From the NCBI GenBank assembly GCA_943325005.2, contig CALPNT020000006.1:1-35798 (forward strand): a DNA stretch of 35,798 bases, read 5' to 3'. The stretch is from Bifidobacterium breve (GTDB lineage Bacteria > Cyanobacteriota > Cyanobacteriia > PCC-6307 > Cyanobiaceae). A model generated the notes under the pieces. It did not search any database. It was not told the origin of the DNA and saw nothing but the letters and a program-made list of their open reading frames with translations. Position numbers and translations under genes: made by a program. Below, piece after piece: positions 25,964 to 33,990 of this stretch (its first letter is position 1; every line of letters begins with the position of its first letter).

Positions 25964-27967
25964 ATGACGAGTCAGAACGGTCAAGGCCACGCAGCCCAAG
26001 CCAAGCAGCCCTGTCTCAGGGTGATTCCCCTGGGCGGCCTGCACGAGATTGGTAAAAACACCTGTGTTTTTGAATATGGCGACGACCTGATGCTGGTTGA
26101 CGCTGGCCTCGCTTTCCCCAGTGATGGCATGCATGGCGTCAATGTGGTCATGCCTGATACCAGCTATCTGAGGGAGAATCAGAAGCGAATCCGTGGCATG
26201 GTGGTGACCCATGGCCATGAAGATCACATCGGTGGCATCCCCCACCACCTCAAGAATTTCAATATTCCCATCATCTATGGGCCGCGGCTGGCGATGTCCA
26301 TGCTCCAGGGCAAGATGGAGGAGGCTGGTGTCACCGATCGCACCACCATCCAGACCGTCGGCCCCCGCGATGTGGTGCACGTGGGTCAGCACTTCAAGGT
26401 GGAGTTCATCCGCAACACCCACTCGATGGCCGACAGCTTCTCGCTGGCGATCACCACGCCGGTGGGTGTGATTGTGTTCACCGGTGACTTCAAGTTCGAC
26501 CACACTCCCGTGGATGGCGAAACGTTCGACATCCAGCGCATGGCCCATTACGGCGAGCAGGGTGTGTTGTGTTTGTTCAGTGATTCCACCAATGCCGAAC
26601 TGCCCGGTTTCGCGCCGCCGGAGCGCTCCGTGTTCCCCAAGCTTGATCACCATATTTCCCAGTCCGAAGGTCGGGTGATCATCACCACATTTGCCAGCTC
26701 GATTCATCGGGTGGCGATGATTTTGGAGCTGGCGATGAAGAACGGCCGCAAAGTCGGTCTGTTGGGACGCTCGATGCTCAATGTGATCGCCAAGGCGCGG
26801 GAGCTTGGTTACATGCGCTGCCCCGATGATCTGTTTGTGCCGATCAAGCAGATTCGCGATCTCCCCGATCGCGAAACCCTGTTGCTGATGACGGGCAGCC
26901 AAGGTGAGCCCCTGGCTGCGCTGAGTCGCATCTCGCGGGGAGAGCATCCGCAGGTTCAGGTGAAGTCAACCGATACCATCATTTTCTCTGCCAGCCCGAT
27001 TCCCGGCAACACGATTTCAGTGGTCAACACGATTGACCGGCTGATGATGATGGGGGCCAAGGTTGTGTATGGCAAGGGCGAAGGGATCCATGTGTCCGGG
27101 CATGGTTTCCAAGAAGACGAGAAGCTGATGCTGGCCTTGGTGCGACCCAAGTTCTTTGTACCTGTGCATGGCGAACACCGCATGCTCGTGGCCCACGCCA
27201 AGACGTCCCATTCGATGGGCATTCCCGTCGATCACACCCTGATCATCGACAACGGCGATGTGGTGGAACTCACCCCCGATTCCATCCGCCGGGGCGATCC
27301 GGTGAAGGCCGGCATTGAACTGCTCGACGCCTCCCGCAATGGCATCGTCGATGCTCGGGTGCTGAAGGAACGGCAGCAGTTGGCCGAGGATGGCGTGATC
27401 ACGCTGCTGGCGGTGATCACCACCGATGGCGTGATGGCCGCTCCGCCCCGGGTCAATCTGCGCGGTGTCGTCACCGCCGCCGATCCCCGCAAGCTCTCGA
27501 TCTGGGCTGAACGCGAAATCGGCTGGGTGCTCGAGAACCGCTGGAATCAGCTCTCTCGCAACACCGGCGGCAAAGCCCCTGAAGTCGACTGGGTGGGTGT
27601 GCAGCGCGAGGTGGAAGTGGGCCTCCAGCGCCGTCTGCGGCGCGAGCTGCAGGTGGATCCCCTGATCATCTGCCTGGTGCAGCCAGCGCCTGCCGGTACG
27701 CCTGCCTACAAGGGGCGTGCCGACAGCGAGCCCGATAGCCGTCCTGCACCCCGGGGCGGCCGCCGCGAGGGCGGAGCTCGTGAGGCCATTGTTCGCGATG
27801 GCGGTCGCCAGGGCCGCAGCGATCAGCCCGCTCCCCAGCGTCAGCTGGTGACGGCGGTTGCTGCTGTTGCCGCTGCCCCAGCGCCTGTGGCGGCGAAGGT
27901 TGTAGCCGAGGAGCCCGAGCTCAACGGCCGGGTCCGTCGTCGTCGTTCAGCCGCCGTCGCCGGCTGA
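25964..27967 (+). CDS. rnj: Ribonuclease J
   Basis: A 667-residue metallo-beta-lactamase/beta-CASP nuclease with 5'-exonuclease and endonuclease activity in RNA decay and maturation. The metal-binding motif HGHEDH is at residues 83-88, further ligands are in RNTHSMADS and FTGDFKFD, and beta-CASP motifs include TTFASSIHR, TGSQGEP and SASPIPGN with VHVSGHG-type and PVHGEHR segments. The C-terminal domain ends near residue 580. A disordered Arg/Gly/Ala/Pro-rich tail of about 85 residues follows and closes with GRVRRRRSAA (655-664), which resembles the Arg-rich C-terminal nonapeptide of cyanobacterial RNase E. ATG 25964. Its last 21 bases overlap the end of the convergent downstream gene. Confidence 0.97.
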   Translation: MTSQNGQGHAAQAKQPCLRVIPLGGLHEIGKNTCVFEYGDDLMLVDAGLAFPSDGMHGVNVVMPDTSYLRENQKRIRGMVVTHGHEDHIGGIPHHLKNFNIPIIYGPRLAMSMLQGKMEEAGVTDRTTIQTVGPRDVVHVGQHFKVEFIRNTHSMADSFSLAITTPVGVIVFTGDFKFDHTPVDGETFDIQRMAHYGEQGVLCLFSDSTNAELPGFAPPERSVFPKLDHHISQSEGRVIITTFASSIHRVAMILELAMKNGRKVGLLGRSMLNVIAKARELGYMRCPDDLFVPIKQIRDLPDRETLLLMTGSQGEPLAALSRISRGEHPQVQVKSTDTIIFSASPIPGNTISVVNTIDRLMMMGAKVVYGKGEGIHVSGHGFQEDEKLMLALVRPKFFVPVHGEHRMLVAHAKTSHSMGIPVDHTLIIDNGDVVELTPDSIRRGDPVKAGIELLDASRNGIVDARVLKERQQLAEDGVITLLAVITTDGVMAAPPRVNLRGVVTAADPRKLSIWAEREIGWVLENRWNQLSRNTGGKAPEVDWVGVQREVEVGLQRRLRRELQVDPLIICLVQPAPAGTPAYKGRADSEPDSRPAPRGGRREGGAREAIVRDGGRQGRSDQPAPQRQLVTAVAAVAAAPAPVAAKVVAEEPELNGRVRRRRSAAVAG

Positions 27968-29095
27968 ACCGGCACTCACCACCACCCGCAGCAGCCCCAG
28001 AAGTAATTCACGGTCCTCCTCCTCCTCCTCCGCGGGGGTTGGAGGATCGCTGAACAACTCACTGAGCGGCTCCTGTTCCTCCTCCAGCTCAGGGGCTGGC
28101 TTGTTCCGAGGCTCCAGATCCTGGGGTTGATGAGGCGCTTCCGGCTCCAGGTTCGGCTTGATGTTTTGTGGCTCCTGCCAGCCCAGGAGCGGCAAGGGTT
28201 CGGTTGAGCTGGGCGGGCCAGAGTCACCCTGGGTCTGCAGCCGTTCGCGGCTGGCGATCGTGGCGGCGGCCGACAGGGTGCTCGGTGAGGCCGTGATGTC
28301 GTCGTCGACCAAGGCAAGCGGCGCTGGCGGTTCCAGCTCCGTCAGTTCCAGTTCTTCCGCCAGGCTTGGATCGGCCTGGTGGACTTCAACTAGTTCCGGT
28401 TCATCCACCACCTCCGGGATCAGGGGGGCTGGCTCGGCAGCTGGTGTCGCGGCTGGGGCGCTGGCCTCGCTGGCTGCATCGCCTGGCTGGGGAGGCGGGG
28501 TGGTCGCCGGGGGCGCCAGTGGGGTCGCCACCGTGGTCCAGGGGGTTGGTGCCGCCGAGGATGGTGCTGCGGTGGCGGCGCTGCTGGTTGCGGTGCCGGC
28601 CACCAGCCAGGGCATCGCCAAGGAGCTGGTGGAGGCTGGAGCCATGGCGGTTGGAGCCAGCGCTGGCTCGCTGCCCGGCACTGCGGCCCGCTCGATGTCG
28701 GCTGTCGCCGCTGGTGCCTGGTGCTGTGATTCGGAGGCGCTGGCCTGGAGCTTGCCGGCCCTGCTCAGGGCGGTGGTCGTCTGGTTCGGCAGGCTGCATT
28801 GCTGCAGGCCCTGCTCGGCGATCTGGCGCAGGGCCAACTCGGCCTTGCTGTGCAGCACGTCGCTGTAGAGGTCTTCGGCTGCAGCGCGCTCGTTGAAGCC
28901 ATAGAGATGGGCGTGGGCCATCAGCAGTTGCACCCGCTCCTTCAGCCCTTCAGGCCCAGGCGCGCTGCTCCGAGGGATCTCCTCCAGCAAGCTCTGGCCC
29001 TGGTCGATCACTTCGCCCCACTGGTCGGCGCAGTAGGCCTTTTCGATGGCGCCATAGCGTTCGGTGGGATTGCGGCGATCGGCAGACTCAGCCAT
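27947..29095 (-). CDS. Acidic low-complexity unknown protein
   Basis: A 382-residue protein of unknown function. The N-terminal 95 or so residues look folded and helical (ERYGAIEKAYCADQWGEVIDQGQSLLEEI, then LLMAHAHLYGFNERAAAEDLYSDVL), possibly a TPR-like helical domain. The rest is Ala/Pro/Thr-rich (about 110-210), then Glu/Pro-rich and very acidic, ending in an EEEEE run and the hydrophobic LLLGLLRVVVS. ATG 29095 is preferred over TTG 29104. It overlaps the tilS end by 8 bp, implying co-transcription, and its stop lies inside the last codons of the convergent RNase J gene. The folded N-terminus and the coupling to tilS argue that it is real. Confidence 0.75.
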   Translation of the reverse strand: MAESADRRNPTERYGAIEKAYCADQWGEVIDQGQSLLEEIPRSSAPGPEGLKERVQLLMAHAHLYGFNERAAAEDLYSDVLHSKAELALRQIAEQGLQQCSLPNQTTTALSRAGKLQASASESQHQAPAATADIERAAVPGSEPALAPTAMAPASTSSLAMPWLVAGTATSSAATAAPSSAAPTPWTTVATPLAPPATTPPPQPGDAASEASAPAATPAAEPAPLIPEVVDEPELVEVHQADPSLAEELELTELEPPAPLALVDDDITASPSTLSAAATIASRERLQTQGDSGPPSSTEPLPLLGWQEPQNIKPNLEPEAPHQPQDLEPRNKPAPELEEEQEPLSELFSDPPTPAEEEEEDRELLLGLLRVVVSAGSAGDGG

Positions 29096-30221
29096 GGCCT
29101 TCAACGTCTCGGATCAGCTTCAGTGTGGTTCGCTCCCAGAGCAGGTGCCAGCGATCCGCCAGGCAGAGCCGGCCAGGCCCGCGGTTGGCGGCCAGGCGCT
29201 CAATCAGGATGTCCAGCGGCTGACTCTCGAGGCCGCGGCCGGTGTGCCGCTCCAGCCAGTGCCGCAACAGCCGCCGTTGTCCTGCCGCCGACAGCGCCAG
29301 CAGGCCACGACGTGCCAGGGTCGACTGGCCTGAATCGCCCCCAAGCGTGAGGGCGGCCAGGGCCAGATCCAATAACTCTTGTTGTTGCTCCAGTTCGGCT
29401 GCCAGCCGTTCCGCCTGGGCGCTGATGCGCAGGCTGGCGCCGGGATGCAGGGCTTCCAGCACCGGCAGCACCGCGGCGCGCACCCGGTTGCGGCTGAGTC
29501 GCTCGTTGTCGTTGCTGGGGTCAAGCCAGATCGGCAGCTCCCGCTGCTGGCAGATGCGGGCCGTATCGGCCCGGGAAAAGATCAGGAGCGGCCGCACCAG
29601 CAGCAGAGCGCTGTCGGGTTGGGGCTGGCTGGCTGGCGGCTGGTGGGAGGGACAGGCCAAGGGGCGGCTGGCCCGCAGGCTGGCGAGGCCGCGGCGATGG
29701 CTGCCACGGGCCAGATTCAGCAGGATGGTTTCGGCCCGGTCGCTGGCGGTGTGGGCGGTGAGCACATGGCGGCAGCCGTGCCGCAGGGCTTCTTGGGCCA
29801 GGGCGTCGTAACGCCACTGGCGGCCGATCGCTTCGCGGTTGCCACTGCTACTGCCACTGCTACTGCCACTGCTAACACTATTGCTATCGCCGTTGCCGCT
29901 GGTCTGGGCCCGTTCCGTGTGCAGGAGCAGTCCCTGACCCTGCGCCCAGGCTGCCAGCTCCTGTGCCTGGCGGCTGCCCTCGGCACGCCAGCCGTGGTCG
30001 CCATGCCACAGCCGCAGCGTCCAGCCATGCAGAGGTTGCAGATCCCGCAACAGGGCCAGCATCGCCATCGAGTCCTGGCCGCCTGAGATCGCCAGCAGCA
30101 GCGAAGCGCCCTGGGGCAGCAGCTGGGGCTGGCGGCGCAGATGGCGATGCAGCCGGTGTTGTTCGGCGCTCCAGCGGGCGGGATCGCTGCCGGCTTCGGA
30201 TGGGAGAATCAGTTCAGCCAT
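29088..30221 (-). CDS. tilS: tRNA(Ile)-lysidine synthase
   Basis: A 377-residue N-type ATP pyrophosphatase that converts C34 of the minor tRNA-Ile(CAU) to lysidine so that it reads AUA. The PP-loop is SGGQDS (46-51), followed by LWHGDHGWR, a TAHTASDRAETILLNLARGS block with the conserved HT-D-ET pattern, and WLDPSNDNERLSRNRVR. Residues 108-128 are a Ser/Gly/Asn-rich insert encoded by a 12-bp tandem repeat. Length fits the short cyanobacterial form without a full C-terminal domain. ATG 30221 lies only 14 bp from the divergent ycf23 start. Confidence 0.95.
   Translation of the reverse strand: MAELILPSEAGSDPARWSAEQHRLHRHLRRQPQLLPQGASLLLAISGGQDSMAMLALLRDLQPLHGWTLRLWHGDHGWRAEGSRQAQELAAWAQGQGLLLHTERAQTSGNGDSNSVSSGSSSGSSSGNREAIGRQWRYDALAQEALRHGCRHVLTAHTASDRAETILLNLARGSHRRGLASLRASRPLACPSHQPPASQPQPDSALLLVRPLLIFSRADTARICQQRELPIWLDPSNDNERLSRNRVRAAVLPVLEALHPGASLRISAQAERLAAELEQQQELLDLALAALTLGGDSGQSTLARRGLLALSAAGQRRLLRHWLERHTGRGLESQPLDILIERLAANRGPGRLCLADRWHLLWERTTLKLIRDVEGHG
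29841..29876. repeat. 12-bp tandem repeat inside tilS
   Basis: Three units of GCCACTGCTACT (29841-29852, 29853-29864, and 29865-29876 with the last unit ending AAC instead of ACT). Because the unit is a multiple of three it keeps the tilS frame and adds Ser/Gly residues between the PP-loop and the substrate-binding part. Confidence 0.9.
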
Positions 30222-30235
30222 TCCGCTCGCCGTCG

Positions 30236-31018
30236 ATGACGCGTCTCTCCAGCCTGCCCCCTTCCCTGGCCCGTGCCATTGCGGAACGTCGCCTGCTCAA
30301 GGTCATTGCTGGCCTGACCAATCACGACGGCGCCTCTGTGCGGGCTATCGCCCGCGCCGCCGCCGCCGGTGGCGCCGATCTGGTTGACATCGCCTGTGAT
30401 GCCGACCTGGTGCGCCAGGTGGCCGAGGCGGCTCCCGGTCTGCCGATCTGTGTGTCCGCTGTCGATCCCGAGTTGTTCCCGGCCGCCGTCGCCGCTGGTG
30501 CCCAGTGGGTGGAAATCGGCAACTTCGATGCGTTTTATGCCGAGGGCCGCATCTTTGAGGCCGCCGAAGTGCTGGCGCTCACCCGCCGCACCCGGGAGCT
30601 GTTGCCCCAGGTGGTGCTCTCGGTGACCGTGCCTCACGTCTTGCCGCTCGATCAGCAAGAACAGCTGGCGCTGGATCTGGTGGCGGCTGGCGCCGATCTG
30701 ATCCAGACCGAGGGTGGCACCAGTGCCAGACCCTTCAGCGCCGGGGTGCTCGGCCTGATCGAGAAGGCGGCCCCCACCCTGGCGGCAGCCCATGCGATCA
30801 GCCGTGCTCTCGCCGCCGCCGAGCTGGATTGCCCGGTGCTGTGTGCCTCCGGTCTCTCCAGCGCCACCGTGCCCCTGGCCCTGGCGGCCGGTGCCGCTGG
30901 CGTGGGTGTGGGCTCGGCTGTGAACCGGCTCAGCGATGAACTGGCGATGGTGGCTGTGGTGCGTGGGCTGCGGGAGGCGATCATTCCGGTGGTCAGCGCT
31001 GTCGCCGGAGCCGTTTGA
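30236..31018 (+). CDS. ycf23: Ycf23 / DUF561 family protein
   Basis: A 260-residue predicted TIM-barrel protein of the DUF561 family, known as Ycf23 in red-algal plastids and widespread in cyanobacteria. Recognisable segments are LKVIAGLTNHDGASV at the N-terminus, ADLVDIACD, VEIGNFDAFYAEGR, LSVTVPHVLPLDQQ, DLIQTEGGT and the phosphate-binding-like GAAGVGVGSAVNRL near the C-terminus. The biochemical function is not established to my knowledge. ATG 30236; the open frame upstream overlaps tilS on the other strand and is not expected to be used. A strong hairpin follows 46 bp after the stop. Confidence 0.9.
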   Translation: MTRLSSLPPSLARAIAERRLLKVIAGLTNHDGASVRAIARAAAAGGADLVDIACDADLVRQVAEAAPGLPICVSAVDPELFPAAVAAGAQWVEIGNFDAFYAEGRIFEAAEVLALTRRTRELLPQVVLSVTVPHVLPLDQQEQLALDLVAAGADLIQTEGGTSARPFSAGVLGLIEKAAPTLAAAHAISRALAAAELDCPVLCASGLSSATVPLALAAGAAGVGVGSAVNRLSDELAMVAVVRGLREAIIPVVSAVAGAV

Positions 31019-31063
31019 GCTGGGCAGGGATCGCTTGGATGTCTCCTGCGGCCCGATCGCCTG

Positions 31064-31104
31064 AGCCCTGAGGCAAGCCTTCTGTTCAGGCTTGCCTCAG
31101 GGCT
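31064..31104 (+). terminator. 17-bp perfect hairpin after ycf23
   Basis: Left arm 31064-31080 (AGCCCTGAGGCAAGCCT) pairs perfectly with right arm 31088-31104, leaving a 7-base loop. It starts 46 bp after the ycf23 stop. It is the strongest stem-loop I found in the window. The bases after it (TGAAGCTGCT) are not a clean U-tract, so it may terminate transcription, protect the 3' end, or belong to a small RNA. Confidence 0.65.
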
Positions 31105-31148
31105 TGAAGCTGCTCCTGCCGCCGCTGGTGATCGTCTTGGGCGCGGCT

Positions 31149-31163
31149 GCTGGGCCGCCCAGC
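31149..31163 (+). other. Second short hairpin in the ycf23-holin spacer
   Basis: GCTGGG (31149-31154) and CCCAGC (31158-31163) form a 6-bp stem with a CCG loop; one mismatch further out the pairing continues for two bases. Together with the larger hairpin it makes the 269-bp spacer (31019-31287) unusually structured. I see no supportable gene in that spacer. Confidence 0.35.
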
Positions 31164-31287
31164 TGCAGGTGCTGGCGGTGCTTGTGGTGGAGTCTTGCGG
31201 CGGGTAGCTCCTGATTTGCGACATGTCCGCGTGGGCCGCGCGGGCTTTCCCTAGGTTGCAATTCTGAACCTTCAAACGTCACACCCC

Positions 31288-31716
31288 ATGGGCGCGCTCA
31301 TCTGGTTGGTGCAATGGCCGATCCGGGCCTTGATTCTGCTGCTCGTTTCCAGACTGCCCCTGGGGGTGGAAATGGCCAGCTTCCCGATTGCTCTGCTGTC
31401 AGCGGTTGTCATCGGTCTGCTGGGCACGTTGCTGGTCTGGCCGCTCAAGCTTCTGCTGGCGCCGATCTGGGCGATCACCTCCCTGGGGGGCCTGATCGGG
31501 CCGATCTCCTTTTTGTTCAACTGGCTGATCACAATTCTGCTGTTCGGCCTGGCGGCCTGGCTCATCGAGGGCTTTCGGCTCAAGCACGGCATGGTGAGCG
31601 CCACTCTTGGTGCCTTGGTGTACAGCGTGCTCAGCTATTTCATCCTCAAGCTGCTGGGCCTGGAAGTGCCGCTCACCCGGGCGATGGCCCAGCTGCTTTC
31701 CGGTTCAATCGGCTGA
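31288..31716 (+). CDS. Phage holin-like (Phage_holin_4_2 family) membrane protein
   Basis: A 142-residue, almost entirely hydrophobic protein with about four transmembrane helices (near residues 8-25, 32-58, 72-95 and 104-126). The WLVQWPIRALILLLVSRLPLGVEM start and the repeated LGG/LWPLK and LFNWLITILLFGLAAWLIEGF segments fit the family annotated as mycobacteriophage-type holin IV. That name is historical; chromosomal members are common in bacteria and have no proven lysis role. There are no phage genes around it. ATG 31288; uvrB starts 151 bp after its stop. Confidence 0.85.
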   Translation: MGALIWLVQWPIRALILLLVSRLPLGVEMASFPIALLSAVVIGLLGTLLVWPLKLLLAPIWAITSLGGLIGPISFLFNWLITILLFGLAAWLIEGFRLKHGMVSATLGALVYSVLSYFILKLLGLEVPLTRAMAQLLSGSIG

Positions 31717-31791
31717 TGGGATGAAGGCTTGCACCAACGTTCGCCTGGGAAAGCAGGCTCGCGGCTGGCCGTGGCCTGCTGGCTGATCGTA

Positions 31792-31818
31792 TCCAGGGCA
31801 GCGTTTGTTCTGCCTGGA
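31792..31818 (+). terminator. Hairpin upstream of uvrB
   Basis: TCCAGGGCAG (31792-31801) pairs with CTGCCTGGA (31810-31818) with one bulged G and an 8-base loop. It is 76 bp after the holin-like gene and 49 bp before uvrB. It may terminate the upstream transcript or sit in the uvrB leader; no U-run follows. Confidence 0.45.
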
Positions 31819-31867
31819 CGGTTCTCCTCAGCCTCGCACTGCAGGCCAGTGGCCCCAGAATGGCCTG

Positions 31868-33871
31868 ATGCTTTTTCAGCTCCACGCCCCTTACGAACCC
31901 AAGGGTGACCAGCCCACCGCCATCGAAACCCTGGTGGCCGGGGTCGATGGCGGCGACCCCTATCAGACCCTGCTCGGCGCCACCGGCACCGGGAAAACCT
32001 TTTCGATCGCCAATGTGATCGCTCGGACCGGTCGGCCCACCCTGGTACTGGCCCACAACAAGACCCTGGCGGCCCAGCTCTGCAATGAGTTGCGTGAGTT
32101 TTTCCCGAATAATGCGGTCGAATATTTCATCTCCTATTACGATTACTATCAACCCGAGGCCTATGTGCCGGTTTCGGATACCTATATCGCCAAGACAGCT
32201 TCGATCAACGAAGAGATCGACATGCTGCGTCACTCCGCCACCCGCTCCCTGTTTGAGCGGCGTGATGTGATTGTGGTGGCCTCGATCAGCTGTATTTACG
32301 GCCTCGGCATTCCCTCAGAATATCTCAAGGCGGCGGTCAAGTTTCAGGTGGGCGAGAGTCTGGATCTGCGCGGTTCCTTGAGGGAGCTGGTGAATAATCA
32401 GTATTCTCGTAATGATGTGGAGATTGCTCGCGGTCGTTTCCGGGTGCGGGGTGACGTGCTGGAAATCGGCCCGGCCTATGAAGACCGGCTGGTGCGGATT
32501 GAGCTGTTTGGGGATGAGGTGGAGGCGATCCGCTATGTGGATCCCGTTAGTGGTGAGATTCTGCAGAGCCTGGATACCATCAATATCTATCCTGCTAAGC
32601 ACTTTGTCACCCCAAAAGAGCGCTTGAAGGGAGCGATCCAGGAAATTCGCACCGAACTGCGCGAACGCTTGGATGTGCTCAACCTGCAGGGCCGACTGCT
32701 CGAGGCCCAACGGCTGGAACAGCGCACCACCTATGACCTCGAGATGCTTGAGCAGGTGGGCTACTGCAACGGCGTGGAGAACTATGCGCGCCATCTGGCC
32801 GGGCGTGAGGCAGGTACGCCGCCGGAATGTCTGATTGATTACTTCCCCGATGACTGGCTGCTGGTGATTGATGAGAGCCATGTCACCTGCTCCCAATTGC
32901 AGGCGATGTACAACGGCGACCAGAGCCGCAAGCAGGTGCTGATTGAGCATGGCTTCCGCCTGCCCAGTGCGGCCGACAACCGGCCACTCAAGGGCGAGGA
33001 GTTCTGGCAGAAGGCGAAGCAGACCATCTTTGTGAGTGCCACCCCCGGAGCCTGGGAACTGGCCCAGAGCCAGGGGCATGTGGCCGAGCAGGTGATCCGT
33101 CCCACCGGTGTGCTCGATCCGATTGTGGAGGTGCGGCCCAGCGATGGCCAGGTGGACGATCTGCTCGGTGAAATCCGGCTGCGGGAGGAGCGCCGGGAGC
33201 GGGTGCTGGTGACCACCCTCACCAAGCGCATGGCCGAAGACCTCAGCGATTACCTGGCCGAGAATGGTGTGAAGGTGCGCTATCTGCACTCCGAAATCCA
33301 TTCGATTGAGCGCATTGAAATCCTCCAGGATTTACGCAATGGCGAATACGACGTCTTGGTGGGAGTGAACCTGCTGCGTGAAGGGCTGGATCTGCCGGAG
33401 GTGTCCCTCGTGGCGATTCTCGATGCCGACAAGGAGGGCTTCCTGCGGGCCGAGCGCTCCTTGATTCAGACGATCGGCCGGGCCGCCCGCCATGTGGATG
33501 GCAAGGCCCTGCTCTATGCCGACAATCTCACCGATTCGATGGCCAAGGCCATTTCTGAAACCGAGCGCCGCCGGGCGATTCAGCATGCCCACAACGAGCG
33601 GCATGGCATCACGCCATCCCCCGCTGGCAAGCGCGCCGGCAATTCAATCCTCACGTTCCTGGAGACGTCGCGGCGGCTCAATGATGATCAGTTGGTTCAG
33701 GCCGTTGAGCAGGCTGAGCACAATGAAGTGTCGCTCGATGCCTTGCCGGAGCTGATCAGCCAGCTGGAGGACAAGATGAAGAGTGCCGCCAAGAATCTCG
33801 AGTTCGAGGAGGCTGCCAATCTGCGCGACCGCATCAAGACTCTGCGTCAGAAGTTGGTGGGCAGGGCCTGA
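31868..33871 (+). CDS. uvrB: Excinuclease ABC subunit B
   Basis: A 667-residue nucleotide excision repair helicase-like protein that loads onto damage with UvrA and recruits UvrC. Walker A is GATGTGKT (37-44), and the aromatic beta-hairpin that clamps DNA is [13 protein letters not shown] (Y90, Y91, Y93, Y94). The Walker B-type VIDESH follows, along with helicase motif VSATPG, motif [17 protein letters not shown] and motif [11 protein letters not shown]. The C-terminal UVR helix pair (about 630-665) for UvrC contact is present. ATG 31868 gives the standard [16 protein letters not shown]-terminus; the earlier open frame lacks similarity. No recognisable LexA box lies in the short upstream spacer. 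Confidence 0.98.
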   Translation: MLFQLHAPYEPKGDQPTAIETLVAGVDGGDPYQTLLGATGTGKTFSIANVIARTGRPTLVLAHNKTLAAQLCNELREFFPNNAVEYFISYYDYYQPEAYVPVSDTYIAKTASINEEIDMLRHSATRSLFERRDVIVVASISCIYGLGIPSEYLKAAVKFQVGESLDLRGSLRELVNNQYSRNDVEIARGRFRVRGDVLEIGPAYEDRLVRIELFGDEVEAIRYVDPVSGEILQSLDTINIYPAKHFVTPKERLKGAIQEIRTELRERLDVLNLQGRLLEAQRLEQRTTYDLEMLEQVGYCNGVENYARHLAGREAGTPPECLIDYFPDDWLLVIDESHVTCSQLQAMYNGDQSRKQVLIEHGFRLPSAADNRPLKGEEFWQKAKQTIFVSATPGAWELAQSQGHVAEQVIRPTGVLDPIVEVRPSDGQVDDLLGEIRLREERRERVLVTTLTKRMAEDLSDYLAENGVKVRYLHSEIHSIERIEILQDLRNGEYDVLVGVNLLREGLDLPEVSLVAILDADKEGFLRAERSLIQTIGRAARHVDGKALLYADNLTDSMAKAISETERRRAIQHAHNERHGITPSPAGKRAGNSILTFLETSRRLNDDQLVQAVEQAEHNEVSLDALPELISQLEDKMKSAAKNLEFEEAANLRDRIKTLRQKLVGRA

Positions 33872-33990
33872 ATCCGGCGGCGTCAGGGTCGCCAAGGACG
33901 GGCGGCCGGTAGTTCCGCGCGACCGGGCTGGCGGAATGATTTCGGAACTGGCTGGCCTGAGCTGGGGGCGGGGGCTGGTTCACGCTTCGT

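Noticed and set aside
31097..31282. Small minus-strand open frame of 61 codons in the ycf23-holin spacer
   Set aside because: It has no Shine-Dalgarno and no hydrophobic or domain pattern, and it is Arg/His/Pro-rich as expected from non-coding GC-rich sequence. The hairpins are the better-supported content of this spacer.
31288..31716. Prophage remnant suggested by the holin-like protein
   Set aside because: No integrase, lysin, terminase or structural gene is near; neighbours are core genes, and this membrane family is commonly chromosomal.
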